DNA of 64,000 nt from Pseudomonas mendocina (lineage in GTDB: Bacteria; Pseudomonadota; Gammaproteobacteria; Pseudomonadales; Pseudomonadaceae). The stretch spans positions 372,001 through 436,000 of the forward strand of contig NZ_CP027657.1 of assembly GCF_003008615.1 (NCBI RefSeq). The letters run 5' to 3'. The position numbers and the translations under genes are program-made. The notes under the pieces are model-generated. The model was not told where the DNA came from. It did not search any database and saw only the letters and a list, made by a program, of their open reading frames with translations. This document shows positions 8,311 to 17,515 of the stretch, in pieces. Each line of letters opens with the position of its first letter. The first letter of the stretch is position 1.

Positions 8311-9612
8311 TCAGAACAGGAAGGTCAGCGCCAGGTTGAACAGCATCGCTGCGACGAAACCGATGGGTGCGGCGCGCAGCAGCAGTTGCGAGAACAAGGT
8401 CGAGCGCACCTTCTCATCGGTACAGGAACCCAGCAGCAGGCTGCCGCCAGAAGAGAACGGCGAGATCGAGGTAGCCTGCGCACCGACCACGATGGCGATG
8501 AAGATGATCATCGGATCGATCGACATCGAGGCCGACAGCGGCAGCACCATGGGGAACAGTGCCGGCGTTACCACACCGAGCGTGCTGGCGAAGATAGACA
8601 TCAGCGCCGCCACCACACCGAAGGCCACCGGAACCATCAATGGCGGGATATTGCCGCCGATCCAGGAAGCCAGGGCATCGATGGTGCCGGCCTTGATTGC
8701 CACCGAAATGAGCATGCCGACACCGCAGATCATGATCAGCGTGGACCAGGGCACAGAGGCGATGGCCTTGCGTTCGTCACCGAGCTTGAGCAGCAGCGCG
8801 ATCACCGAGAACACGCTGGCGATCAGACCGATATCCACCTTGCTGTTGATGAATCGAACCGTCTCGTTGCCCGGGAAGGCCAGCAGCGCCAGCGGTGCGG
8901 CGAGCACCAGCAGCATCATCAGTACGGTCAACAGCAGGGTCAGCTTCTGTTCACGATTGAAGGCTTGCGGCAGATCGGTGTTGATCACCGCGTTCTTCAG
9001 GTTACGGCCATGGCCACCGAGGAATACGAACGCAGAAATCACCAGAATCGGAATGACCGCGGTACTGGCAAAAATCGCCAGAGCGTTGACGAAGGCTTCG
9101 CTCTCGGGCACGCCCGCCGTGGCCATCAGGCCACGGAAGATGATGCCGCTCTGGCTGGAAACGAAGTTGGCACCCGCCAGTGCACCGTAGTTCACCGCCA
9201 GGCCACCGAGGATCAGGCTCATGCCAGTGCGCTGGCAGAGCATCAGCGTCAGCGGTGCCATGAAGGCCAGCACGGTGTAGTAACCGGCGCCCATGCCGGC
9301 GATCACGCTGGCGGTGATGAAGATCGCATAGGGCAGCAGGTGCGGCACGTTACGGCAGCGATACAGCAGGTGCCCAGCGAGTTTTTCCAGCGTGCCATTG
9401 ACGGTGGCGAAGCTGTAGAACAGGCAGACCGAGAAGATCACGAAGAAGATCTTCAGCGGCCACATGTTGATGATGTCGCCCGGGCTCAAGCCCATGCCGA
9501 AGCAACCCAGCAGGTAGGCGAAGGCAATGGCGAACAAACCAATATTGATCTTGGTGGTGTAACCCAGCGCGACGGCAAGGACGATCGCGGCGACGACGAG
9601 CAAGCTCATCAT
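8311..9612 (-). CDS. dicarboxylate/organic anion carrier, MatC-like (SLC13/IT superfamily)
   Basis: A 433-residue inner-membrane protein with about 12 hydrophobic segments. The N-terminus LGYTTKINIGLFAIAFAYLLG...SFATVNGTLEKLAG matches what I know of the MatC N-terminal domain, seen in malonate and dicarboxylate carriers. ATG 9612 has AAGGAG 8 bases upstream. It is transcribed after the amidohydrolase gene with a 36-base gap, forming a two-gene operon divergent from a GntR regulator. It probably imports the carboxylate or lactone that the hydrolase handles; the identity of the substrate is inference. Confidence 0.82.
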   Translation of the reverse strand: MMSLLVVAAIVLAVALGYTTKINIGLFAIAFAYLLGCFGMGLSPGDIINMWPLKIFFVIFSVCLFYSFATVNGTLEKLAGHLLYRCRNVPHLLPYAIFITASVIAGMGAGYYTVLAFMAPLTLMLCQRTGMSLILGGLAVNYGALAGANFVSSQSGIIFRGLMATAGVPESEAFVNALAIFASTAVIPILVISAFVFLGGHGRNLKNAVINTDLPQAFNREQKLTLLLTVLMMLLVLAAPLALLAFPGNETVRFINSKVDIGLIASVFSVIALLLKLGDERKAIASVPWSTLIMICGVGMLISVAIKAGTIDALASWIGGNIPPLMVPVAFGVVAALMSIFASTLGVVTPALFPMVLPLSASMSIDPMIIFIAIVVGAQATSISPFSSGGSLLLGSCTDEKVRSTLFSQLLLRAAPIGFVAAMLFNLALTFLF

Positions 9613-9648
9613 GGTGTGTGCTCCTTATTGTTCTGGTGTTGGCCCGGA

Positions 9649-10479
9649 TTACGCCGAAGCGAACCCGAATAGCGTTGCGGGGTTGTCCACCAGAACGCGG
9701 CGGCGCTCCTCGGGATTGGGCAGCAGAGCCTCGAGCAGCGCGAACTGCTGATCGTAGCGGGTCTGCGATTCGAACTGGGTGTTGGGCCAATCGCTGCCCC
9801 AGAGAAAGCGCCCCACTCCGCCACAGGCTTCGCGCAGGCGCGCTGAGATGGCCTGGGCACGGGCCGGGTCGGACTGACTGCGGTAGGCCGCCGACAGCTT
9901 GATCCACACCGGTGCCTGACCAAGCAGATCGAAGAATCCATCATGCTGCGGGTCGTCCAGTCGTACGCTCGGCGCCGGCAGGCCGAAGTGATCGATCACC
10001 ACGGTCACCCCGGACTCGAGAATCGCCGGCACGATCAGCGCCAGGTCGGCGAAGCCACGCTGGATCTCCACCTGCCAGCCACGTCGCGCCAGGCGGCGGA
10101 ACAGAGCACTCCAGGCAGGGCCGGCGTAGTCCTCCAGCGTCTTGCCGATCAGGTTCAGGCGTATGCCCACCACCCCTGCGGCAGCCAACTCGTCCAGCTC
10201 GGCTTCGCTGACCTGGGCATCGACCACCGCCACCCCGCGCAGACGCTGCGCGAAGCGCTGCAACGCCGCGACCATGTAGTGATTGTCGGTACCCAGGAAG
10301 CTCGGCTGGATCAGCACGCCATGAGACAGGCCACAGCCGTCCATGTGCTCCAGGTATTGCTCCACTGTGGCGTCGTAGCTGGGGCTGTAGCGGCGGCCAG
10401 GCACCATCGGAAGATCCTGGCGGAAGATGTGCGCATGAGTGTCGATGCCGGTAATACCGGCATAAGGCATGGGCGTCAC
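9649..10479 (-). CDS. amidohydrolase family metal-dependent hydrolase (COG3618-like)
   Basis: A 276-residue TIM-barrel hydrolase. Landmarks are GIDTHAHIF (HxH metal site) at the N-terminus, VVIDHFGLP in the middle and FLWGSDWPNTQ near the C-terminus, the pattern of 2-pyrone-4,6-dicarboxylate lactonase and sugar-lactone hydrolases. It is therefore probably a lactonase in catabolism of a carboxylated aromatic or aldaric acid. The start chosen is GTG 10479, with GAGG 9 bases upstream; ATG 10470 lacks a ribosome site. It is co-transcribed with the MatC-like carrier and regulated by the divergent GntR. Confidence 0.82.
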   Translation of the reverse strand: MTPMPYAGITGIDTHAHIFRQDLPMVPGRRYSPSYDATVEQYLEHMDGCGLSHGVLIQPSFLGTDNHYMVAALQRFAQRLRGVAVVDAQVSEAELDELAAAGVVGIRLNLIGKTLEDYAGPAWSALFRRLARRGWQVEIQRGFADLALIVPAILESGVTVVIDHFGLPAPSVRLDDPQHDGFFDLLGQAPVWIKLSAAYRSQSDPARAQAISARLREACGGVGRFLWGSDWPNTQFESQTRYDQQFALLEALLPNPEERRRVLVDNPATLFGFASA

Positions 10480-10541
10480 GAAGCGATACCTCTGTGGATT
10501 GTTGTACGGGCCGGCTGGTACGTGCCGCGCCCTTTTATAAA

Positions 10542-10569
10542 TCATCTATTCATATATATGATTAGATGA
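10542..10569. promoter_or_regulatory. 28-bp near-perfect palindrome, probable GntR operator
   Basis: Half-sites TCATCTATTCATAT and (reverse complement of the other half) TCATCTAATCATAT match at 13 of 14 positions. The site lies in the AT-rich spacer between the divergent hydrolase operon and the GntR gene, so it is placed to control both. Confidence 0.75.
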
Positions 10570-10650
10570 CTGTATCTACAGAGATCGAGTGCTGTCAACG
10601 CACGAGGCAGTGGTAAAGTGACGACCGGTCGAATTTCGGATTTGAGGTTT

Positions 10651-11388
10651 ATGAGCACCACGGCTCTGGGACAGGACGAACGCCTGCCGCTGTACCAGCG
10701 GTTGCGCGACGAGATGCTGGGGAAAATCGCTGCGGGAGAATGGCTACCTGGCGAGGCCATCCCTACCGAGGCGGAGCTCACCCGCCAGTACGGTGTGGCC
10801 ATTGGCACAGTGCGCAAGGCGGTGGAAACCCTGGTCGCCGAGGGCCTTCTGCTGCGCGCGCAAGGCCGTGGCACCTTCGTGCGTCGACCGAATTTCGACG
10901 GTTCGCTGTTTCGCTTCTTTCGCCAGGTCAACGCCAGCGGACAATCCCAGGTGCCGCAAAGCCGCATCCTCGACTGCCGGCAAGCCCCTGCCGACGCAGC
11001 CGCTCGCCAGGCGCTGAAACTGGCCGACGACGAGCTCTGCATCCACCTGCAACGCCTGCGCCTGGTCGACAATCGCCCGTTGTTCCATGAACGCATCTGG
11101 CTGCCGCTGTCACGCTTCGCTGACCTGCTGGACGTGGCGCCGAACGATTTTCCACAGTTGCTCTATCCCTTCTATGAGCAGCAATGTGGCCAGCGCATCG
11201 CTTCAGCACAGGAAACGCTCAGCGTCTCCGCTGCCGACACCGAGACTGCCGCCACCCTGGACGTTGCCCTCGCCAGCCCCATCGTGGTGATCGAGCGAAC
11301 AGCGCTGGGTTATGACCGCACCCCGCTCGAATATCGCCTGTCACGCGCCGCGGCGGAAAACTTCCGCTATCAGGTGGAAATCAGCTGA
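10651..11388 (+). CDS. GntR family regulator, HutC/UTRA subgroup
   Basis: A 245-residue protein. The winged helix-turn-helix at residues 10-80 shows LPLYQRLRDEMLGKIAAGEW, IPTEAELTRQYGVAIGTVRKA and GRGTFV. The UTRA ligand domain (about 90-245) ends in the typical TPLEYRLSRAAAENFRYQVE. HutC-type repressors bind small carboxylates or sugars. It is divergent from the hydrolase-carrier operon. Start 10651 is preferred over GTG 10618 because GAGG precedes it closely and family homology begins soon after. Autoregulation through the palindrome at 10542-10569 is likely. Confidence 0.88.
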   Translation: MSTTALGQDERLPLYQRLRDEMLGKIAAGEWLPGEAIPTEAELTRQYGVAIGTVRKAVETLVAEGLLLRAQGRGTFVRRPNFDGSLFRFFRQVNASGQSQVPQSRILDCRQAPADAAARQALKLADDELCIHLQRLRLVDNRPLFHERIWLPLSRFADLLDVAPNDFPQLLYPFYEQQCGQRIASAQETLSVSAADTETAATLDVALASPIVVIERTALGYDRTPLEYRLSRAAAENFRYQVEIS

Positions 11389-11421
11389 GAGACGGGGCGC
11401 AGGTCGAGCGCCCCAGTCAGC

Positions 11422-12165
11422 TCATTGCAGCGTGTACCCCTTGTCCACCACCCAGTCCTGGCCGTAAACGCCACGAGCGCCGTTGGAGAGTTGGAACAAC
11501 ACCACCTCGGCAATGGCCTGCGGGCTGAGAAACTCGCCATCGATCAGGCGCTGGTTCACCTCGCCGGCAACGCCGGCCAGAGCCTCATCCGTCAAGCCCA
11601 GGCTGCCCCATAGCGGCGTGGCGGTCGGTCCCGGCGACACCAGATTGAGACGCAGCCCCTCACCCGCATGCTCCAGCGCCAGGCTGCGCACCAATGCCGA
11701 CAGCGCCGCTTTGCTGGCGATATAGCCACCCAGCCCGGCAAAACCAAGCTGACGCAGAAAGGTGCTGATGAACACCACCGAGGCAGGTCGTGCCAGATGG
11801 GGCTTGAGCAGCGCAAAGGTATTCACCGCACCGGCGCCGTTGACTTGCCACTGCTGCTCGAACGCCTGCAGATCGCAGCCCTGCGCCAGACGGGCGATGC
11901 CGGCGTTGGGCACCAGATAGTCCACAGTGCCGAGTCGACCGGCACGCTCGGCCAGCGCATGCAATGCATCGATATCGGTGACGTCGCCCGCGCACCAATG
12001 CAACTGCTCGGGATACTGCGTACGCAGTGACTCCAGCGCTCCCAGGCCGCGGGAGAAAGCCAGCACGCGCGCGCCGCGCTGCAGCAGCAGCTCGCAAACG
12101 GCCAGCCCGATGCCGGAGCTGGCACCAGTGACGACGGCCAGACGTTGTTGAAAATTCGTACTCAT
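11422..12165 (-). CDS. short-chain dehydrogenase/reductase
   Basis: A 247-residue classical SDR. It has TGASSGIG at residues 13-20, NAGIA near 90, Ser in the FISTF region and YIASK as active-site Tyr-x3-Lys. The C-terminal substrate loop ends GVYGQDWVVDKGYTLQ, typical of 3-oxoacyl-ACP-reductase-like SDRs. The soluble enzyme uses NAD(P)H; substrate unknown. The start is ATG 12165 with GAGG 5 bases upstream; an in-frame GTG lies two codons earlier. It is convergent with the GntR gene and need not be part of that system. Confidence 0.85.
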   Translation of the reverse strand: MSTNFQQRLAVVTGASSGIGLAVCELLLQRGARVLAFSRGLGALESLRTQYPEQLHWCAGDVTDIDALHALAERAGRLGTVDYLVPNAGIARLAQGCDLQAFEQQWQVNGAGAVNTFALLKPHLARPASVVFISTFLRQLGFAGLGGYIASKAALSALVRSLALEHAGEGLRLNLVSPGPTATPLWGSLGLTDEALAGVAGEVNQRLIDGEFLSPQAIAEVVLFQLSNGARGVYGQDWVVDKGYTLQ

Positions 12166-12231
12166 GTGCACCTCGAAACGCGAAAAGAGAAGACGTCGCA
12201 GCAGCCAGAACCGCCGCGGCTGATTCGGCTG

Positions 12232-12579
12232 TCACTGGAGTTGCAGGCGCCCCTGCTGCAATTCGACGTTCTGGCCCAGTTCGAAGCGGGCATTCGGCGA
12301 GCGCACCCACTGCTCTCGTCCGTCGCTGTGCCGCACAACATAGGCGGTGCCGCTGTTGCCACTGGCATCCTGAACCTGGGCGCCAGACCAGCCACCCACG
12401 ACTGCACCGACCAGCGCACCAATCGGGCCGCCAGCAGCAGCCCCCAGCATCAGGCCGGACAGCCCACCGAAACCGGCACCAACCGAGTTTTCTTCACGTT
12501 CGGCCACCACTTCGGCGGCCTGCACAGCGTTGATGGCGACGAGGCCAAGGGAGAGCACGAGCAAGGCAATGGGTTTCAT
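12232..12579 (-). CDS. glycine-zipper domain exported protein
   Basis: A 115-residue protein with a signal peptide (cleavage after AVQA, about residue 21), then a Gly/Ala-rich glycine-zipper segment (GAGFGGLSGLMLGAAAGGP...) that can insert into a membrane, then a polar tail. It resembles the small outer-membrane/periplasmic glycine-zipper proteins (OmpA-like or SlyB-like). No enzymatic motif. AAGGAAAC lies 4 bases before the start. Function unknown. Confidence 0.82.
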   Translation of the reverse strand: MKPIALLVLSLGLVAINAVQAAEVVAEREENSVGAGFGGLSGLMLGAAAGGPIGALVGAVVGGWSGAQVQDASGNSGTAYVVRHSDGREQWVRSPNARFELGQNVELQQGRLQLQ

Positions 12580-12968
12580 CTAAGTTTCCTTTTAGTAGTA
12601 GGCGTTGCACCCACTGCCATCTCAGATTCCATGCCAATAACTTTATTTATATAAATCAAACAGTTGGAAAACTTGAAGTCATAATGACAGCAATAAATCG
12701 AAGTCTTTATAACTACAATTGAAGTCATATCAACACAAGATCGCCTTAGAACCTGCCCACGATTCTTGTGCACTCGACAAACATAAACCCGTACTCCTAC
12801 GGGATCGGCGGCACTAGCAGCCTTTCGATTTTCTGAGCTGAAGCTGATCGCCGCCCAGCTCTCATGCCACCAACTACCTCCAAAAAACGAGTGAGCGGAA
12901 GTGGAAATCCCCCCGCTGCTTCCAGCTATGCTGCACGGCACTCATTACGACAAGGGAATGTACGCACA
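12580..12968. other. AT-rich intergenic region without a recognised gene
   Basis: A 389-bp spacer, clearly lower in GC than its surroundings between about 12610 and 12780 (runs such as TTTATTTATATAAAT). It presumably carries the divergent promoters of the glycine-zipper gene and the membrane-protein pair. A minus-strand open frame across it has no protein-like character. No tRNA or hairpin of note was seen. Confidence 0.5.
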
Positions 12969-13352
12969 ATGACTTTCATCGCACGGCACTTCAAATGGCT
13001 GATGCTGGTATCCGGAGCCCTGACGGCCACCATGTTCTATGGCGTGGTCGCGCCACAGGCAGCACTCGAGTCGATGTTCGGCACATCGTTCGACGGCCAG
13101 CTGGAATCCATCATCATCCGCAGTTGGTCGGCACTGGTCGGGCTTATCGGCATCGTCATGATCTATGGCGCATTGAATGAAAGGCATCGGGTTTTCTCTG
13201 CGTCCATCGCTGCGCTGAGCAAAGCCATCTTCGTATCGCTGGTGATGATCTACGGACAGAAGTTTCTGGGTAGCGTAGCGCCTGCCATTGCGCTGGATCT
13301 GCTGGTCATCGTCTCGACCCTGCTGTTCCTGCTGACGGCACGGCAGTCCTGA
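12969..13352 (+). CDS. small four-helix membrane protein
   Basis: A 127-residue protein with about four transmembrane segments (WLMLVSGALTATMFYGVV; ALVGLIGIVMIYGAL; AIFVSLVMIYGQ; LDLLVIVSTLLFLL). I do not recognise a named family. AAGGGA lies 11 bases upstream of the start, and the codon use is Pseudomonas-like. It is followed after 18 bases by a second small membrane protein of similar design, probably in one transcript. Confidence 0.75.
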   Translation: MTFIARHFKWLMLVSGALTATMFYGVVAPQAALESMFGTSFDGQLESIIIRSWSALVGLIGIVMIYGALNERHRVFSASIAALSKAIFVSLVMIYGQKFLGSVAPAIALDLLVIVSTLLFLLTARQS

Positions 13353-13370
13353 ACGCACCGAGCGAAGCGT

Positions 13371-13751
13371 ATGCGCCTCATCCGCAACATCCTCTGGCTA
13401 GACTGTACAGCCGCCGCCCTGGCAGGCCTCGTCGTGCTGTCGTTCAGCACTCAGCTGAGTGATTGGTACGCCGCGCCAGAGGCACTTCTGAGGTTCATCG
13501 GCGCAGTCAATATTGCCTACGCCTGCTATTCCTTCTTCCTGGCTGCCCGTACCTGGCGCAGCGAAATATCCATTGGGCTGCTGGCATGGGCCAATGGTGC
13601 CTGGGCAGTGGTCTGTCTGTGCATCGCCGCACTCTTGGTGCAGACCCTATCCCCACTGGGGTTCATCCATATTGTTGGCGAGGCAGCCTTCGTCGGTGGC
13701 CTGGCAAGGATCGAGTGGAGATGGCGCAAGCAGTTGACCATGGCGACCTGA
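13371..13751 (+). CDS. small four-helix membrane protein, partner of the preceding gene
   Basis: A 126-residue protein with about four hydrophobic segments and a charged C-terminus (ARIEWRWRKQ). There are no catalytic motifs. It starts 18 bases after the upstream membrane-protein gene, which suggests co-expression and possibly complex formation; both are of similar size. It is convergent with a diguanylate cyclase gene 45 bases away. Function unknown. Confidence 0.72.
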   Translation: MRLIRNILWLDCTAAALAGLVVLSFSTQLSDWYAAPEALLRFIGAVNIAYACYSFFLAARTWRSEISIGLLAWANGAWAVVCLCIAALLVQTLSPLGFIHIVGEAAFVGGLARIEWRWRKQLTMAT

Positions 13752-13796
13752 GCAGCGCCCCTCAACGCAGCGCCTGATACGGGAATATCGCCCCCG

Positions 13797-15677
13797 CTAT
13801 TCCGCTACCCAGTTGAAGCGGTTCTTGCCGGCGTGCTTGGCTGCGTACATGGCCTTGTCCGCATGCTGCACCAGATCGTGGCCATCGTGGCCGTGCAGGG
13901 GGAACATCGCCGCCCCGATGCTTGCCGATATGCGCACCGGCGAGCCGTTCAGGTCGAAGGGCTGCTCCAGCATTGCCAGCACCTTGCGTGCAACGGCTTC
14001 GCAATCCTGCTTGCTGCCCAGGTTGGTGAGGATGATGCCGAACTCGTCGCCGCCAAAGCGCGCCACCGTGTCCTCACCGCGCACGCAATCCTCCAGCCGC
14101 CTGGCGACCTGCTGCAACAGCACGTCACCGGCGGCATGCCCGAGGCTGTCATTGATCGCCTTGAAGCCGTCCAGGTCGATGTACAGCACGGCCGACAGCC
14201 GCCCCGGACTGCGCTCCGAGGCCAGCGCCCGATCCAGCCGCTGGCGAAAATACCCCCGGTTGGGCAGGCCGGTGAGCCCGTCATGCTGCGCATCGTGTGA
14301 AAGCCGCGCTTCCAGGTGCTTGCGCTCGGTGATGTCCTGGGTGACCAGCACGAGGAAATCCGGATGGCCTTCGCGATTGCGCACCACCCCCAGCGCCTCG
14401 CAGACCCAGAGCCGCGAGCCATCCTGCCGCCGGTAGGTCTTCTCGATCTCTGGAGAAAGCGCCCGCGAATCGCTGCTTAGTTGCTCATGCAGAAAGTCCT
14501 GTGCCGCACTGGCCGCGTCGGGATCGCTCAATTCGAAAATATTGCGTCCCTGCAACACCTCGGCGGGGCAGCCCAGCATGCGCGAGAACTTCTCGTTGAC
14601 CCGCAGGATCTCGCCATCGGGCGTGACGTGGGCGATGCCCATGGCGGCCTGGTGGAACGTAGCGCGAAACAGCGCTTCGCTGCCCTGCAAGGCATCGGTG
14701 GCAGCACGTTGACGTACCAGCATCAGCATCAACAGGCCAACGAAGATGCTCACCACCAAAGTGACACCAACTGCAGCACGCAGGTAGGTCGAGCGACGCT
14801 GCAGGGTCGTGGCCATTTCCTCGTCATAAGCCGTGGCCACGGTGACCATCAGAGGGTAGTCGGCCATGGTACGGTAGCTGACGATACGGGCCACACCATC
14901 CAAGGCCTCGCCGCTGTCGTAGAAATTATCGGTATCTTGCAGCTTCTGCCGCTGAAACCAGGCCAGTGGCGCGGCGCCCACGCCGAACTCGCTGCGTGGG
15001 CCAATCTTGCGCGCACGTACTACACCGTCGAGGCCGGTGAGTTCCAGCAGCCCTTGCGACCCCAGATCGACCTGATGGAAGAAATGCGTGACGTCCTCCG
15101 GACTGACCGCCATCACCACGACTCCAGCAAAGCGGCCATCGTCGCGCTCGATACGCAGTGACAACGGTATCAGCCAGCGTCCGGAAACCCGCCCGAGCAC
15201 GGGCTGACTGATGAACAACCGATCGGCCTGCGCGTCGCGCTGCGCTGTGAAGAACTCACGATCGGCGTAATTGACTGCACCGGTGTTCTGGCTGCTGCTG
15301 ACGATATCGCCATGCTCGTCCACCACACTGACGATGGTGAACATCTCCTCGCGGATCACGCCCTCTTCGACCCAGCGGCGCAAGTCGATTGCCCTGCCTT
15401 GCTGGCGGTATTGCTCCCGCACGAAGGCCGCCACCTGCTCGGCCGCCTTCAACGTGCGGAATACCTGTTGCTCGAAGGCGATGGCCAGGCTGGAGTTGGA
15501 CTCCATCTCCGAGGCCAGCGTCTGCTCACGCTCGAACGCGATCCGTTGCAGGGTGATCAACCAGACAACGGCAACGAACACGCTCGCCAGAACGATCAAC
15601 AGGTTCAAGGGTGTTGCGATACGAGCGCGGCGAGCGGCTGAATAGTGCTCGTCATCCGGCAGTCTGGGCGGGGTCAT
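13797..15677 (-). CDS. membrane diguanylate cyclase with Cache-like sensor, PAS and GGDEF domains
   Basis: A 626-residue protein. TM1 is around residues 24-44, a periplasmic double-Cache-like sensor spans about 45-295, TM2 is around 300-320, a PAS/PAC domain spans about 335-455 (ATFHQAAMGIAHVTPDGEILRV) and the GGDEF domain runs from about 465 to the end. The active site FGGDEFG is intact near 541-545. An inhibitory I-site RGED lies exactly five residues before it, so product inhibition by c-di-GMP is expected. It should make c-di-GMP in response to a periplasmic ligand. GGAG is 9 bases upstream of the start. Confidence 0.92.
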   Translation of the reverse strand: MTPPRLPDDEHYSAARRARIATPLNLLIVLASVFVAVVWLITLQRIAFEREQTLASEMESNSSLAIAFEQQVFRTLKAAEQVAAFVREQYRQQGRAIDLRRWVEEGVIREEMFTIVSVVDEHGDIVSSSQNTGAVNYADREFFTAQRDAQADRLFISQPVLGRVSGRWLIPLSLRIERDDGRFAGVVVMAVSPEDVTHFFHQVDLGSQGLLELTGLDGVVRARKIGPRSEFGVGAAPLAWFQRQKLQDTDNFYDSGEALDGVARIVSYRTMADYPLMVTVATAYDEEMATTLQRRSTYLRAAVGVTLVVSIFVGLLMLMLVRQRAATDALQGSEALFRATFHQAAMGIAHVTPDGEILRVNEKFSRMLGCPAEVLQGRNIFELSDPDAASAAQDFLHEQLSSDSRALSPEIEKTYRRQDGSRLWVCEALGVVRNREGHPDFLVLVTQDITERKHLEARLSHDAQHDGLTGLPNRGYFRQRLDRALASERSPGRLSAVLYIDLDGFKAINDSLGHAAGDVLLQQVARRLEDCVRGEDTVARFGGDEFGIILTNLGSKQDCEAVARKVLAMLEQPFDLNGSPVRISASIGAAMFPLHGHDGHDLVQHADKAMYAAKHAGKNRFNWVAE

Positions 15678-15983
15678 CGCCTTGTTCTCCAGGCCATCAC
15701 ATAAGCGGGCTGTGTCTTGTTGTCATGGGCTTTTGGGGGAAACTGCATCGACCCGGAAAGCCTCTGTTATCGCTCCTCGTTCAGCATCGCGGGGCTTTTC
15801 CTATCGCCTTGCCCTGAATCATAGGCACTGCAGTGCCGTTGTGCCGCCATCAGGCTGCAATGGGTTTTGCCCGAATATCGAGGTTGCGGCAGACTGACGC
15901 CCGACGCGTAAGCCCAGCCACATCGCCTCGCGTTCGGGCTCTTGCAGCACGTCTTCGACAACCACCAGCCTCCGAGGCCCGCT

Positions 15984-16826
15984 TTGGACACCACGGTCTT
16001 TCTCGCCGTCATCGCCGCCGCTGCCCTGCATGCTGGCTGGAACGCCCTGCTGAAAATCGGTCTCGACCGCTTCCTGACCGCCACCCTGATCCAGATCGGC
16101 GCCGGCCTGGTGGCTCTGTGCGCCTTGCCGCTGGTGGCGTTGCCACAAGCGGCGGCCTGGCCATGGATCGCACTGTCGGCGCTGCTGCATATCGGCTACA
16201 ACTTCTTCCTTGCCCGCGCCTACCAGTATGGCGACCTGGGCCAGGTCTACCCCATCGCCCGGGGCAGTTCACCGCTGATGGTCGCGCTGCTGTCGTTGCT
16301 GCTGTTGCACGACAGCCTGAGTGCCTTGCAGCTGCTCGGCTTGCTGACCCTGGTAATGGGTATCTGGCTGATGGCGATACGCGGTGGTCATCACCGCGCG
16401 GCGCAGGGCGCGATGCTGTTCTGCGCACTGATGACGGCGCTGTTCATTGCCGGCTACACCCTCAGCGACGCCATGGGCGCACGCAGCAATGGCGACGCCC
16501 TGAGCTATTCGCTGTGGCTGTTCAGCGTCAACGGCGTGGTGATGGCTCTCGTTCTGGCCATCAGCCGTGGGCCACGCGCCTTCCTGCAACTGCGATCGCA
16601 CTGGCGCGGCGGGCTAGCGGGTGGAGCGATGTCGATGGCGGCCTATACCATCGTCATCTGGGCGATGACCCAGGCTCCCGTGGCATTGGTATCGGCACTG
16701 CGCGAGACCAGCGTGGTCTTCGCGGTATTGCTGGGCATGGTGCTGCTCAAGGAGCCGTTACGACCTATCCGTCTGCTGGCATGCGCGGTGATCGCCGCCG
16801 GCGTAGTGATCATGAAGCTGGCCTGA
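15984..16826 (+). CDS. EamA/DMT family permease
   Basis: A 280-residue protein with ten predicted helices in two EamA repeats. ARAYQYGDLGQVYPIARGSSPL is in the first repeat and ALRETSVVFAVLLGMVLLKEPL in the second, as in drug/metabolite transporters. Substrate unknown. The start chosen is TTG 15984, with GAGG 6 bases upstream; a longer frame from TTG 15942 lacks such a site. It is monocistronic or leads weakly into the small membrane gene at 16944. Confidence 0.8.
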   Translation: MDTTVFLAVIAAAALHAGWNALLKIGLDRFLTATLIQIGAGLVALCALPLVALPQAAAWPWIALSALLHIGYNFFLARAYQYGDLGQVYPIARGSSPLMVALLSLLLLHDSLSALQLLGLLTLVMGIWLMAIRGGHHRAAQGAMLFCALMTALFIAGYTLSDAMGARSNGDALSYSLWLFSVNGVVMALVLAISRGPRAFLQLRSHWRGGLAGGAMSMAAYTIVIWAMTQAPVALVSALRETSVVFAVLLGMVLLKEPLRPIRLLACAVIAAGVVIMKLA

Positions 16827-16943
16827 AGAGCGAAGCGTCAGCAAGCACTTGGACAAATGCGCGCCTAAACGAGGTGGCCTGCCCTCACTTACAGCCCCGT
16901 GCTACCTTGCAGCCTCGCCCCGTAGCCGGAAGCCTGGATCCGC

Positions 16944-17354
16944 GTGACATCAGCACCGCCGTTTTTTCTGATTGCCATTCTTATCGCCCCGCTGATGTGG
17001 GGTTACCTGATTCTCCTGGGTGGTTTCACACTCAAGCTGTTCGGCAAGAATCCGAGAACGAGTATCGGGCGCCCATACTGGACCATGCTGAAAGTCAGCC
17101 TGCTGTCATTCATCATCTTCATCCTGGTGTCAGCCCCCATTCTCGCAGCCAACATCGCCAGCCCTGGCGCCAGCTCGTTTGCCATTCCCTATGACGCCTG
17201 TCTGTTCGTCGCCGGGTTCATCGTTTTCATTCAGAAGATCAGCACCGCCACGACAGGCACCCAACAAGCGCTCATCTGCACCGGCCTGGCGGGGCTGATC
17301 GTGGCGCTGTTCACGGCCAGTAAGCATCTGATCGGCTATGCGCTGCTCTCCTGA
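16944..17354 (+). CDS. hypothetical small membrane protein
   Basis: A 136-residue protein with about four transmembrane segments and a basic loop ([16 protein letters not shown]). No family recognised. It starts with GTG 16944, with GGA 5-7 bases upstream; the next ATG would remove the first helix. It lies between the EamA permease and plsB, both on the same strand. The frame ends cleanly before plsB. Coding is supported by the hydrophobic pattern and codon use only. Confidence 0.6.
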   Translation: MTSAPPFFLIAILIAPLMWGYLILLGGFTLKLFGKNPRTSIGRPYWTMLKVSLLSFIIFILVSAPILAANIASPGASSFAIPYDACLFVAGFIVFIQKISTATTGTQQALICTGLAGLIVALFTASKHLIGYALLS

Positions 17355-17515
17355 TTGCAGCACCCAGGCCTGAAACGCTTGGCGCCGGCCCGAGAGCCCA
17401 CGGCTTGCTCGCAGCACGCGCGCTGCAGAGCGCAAGAGTTTTTGCCCGCCGCCCAGGCTTGCGGCAAACTAGGCGCCTCCCGAGCGCCTGTCCGCTCCCG
17501 CATGCAAGAGCCCGT

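Noticed and set aside
8227..9672. Plus-strand open frame of 481 codons opposite the MatC-like carrier
   Set aside because: Composition is rich in Gln, His and Arg with no hydrophobic core. The minus strand has a complete membrane carrier with ribosome site and terminator.
12576..12941. Minus-strand frame of 121 codons in the AT-rich spacer
   Set aside because: No start signal, mixed composition, no motif; it overlaps the probable promoters on both sides.
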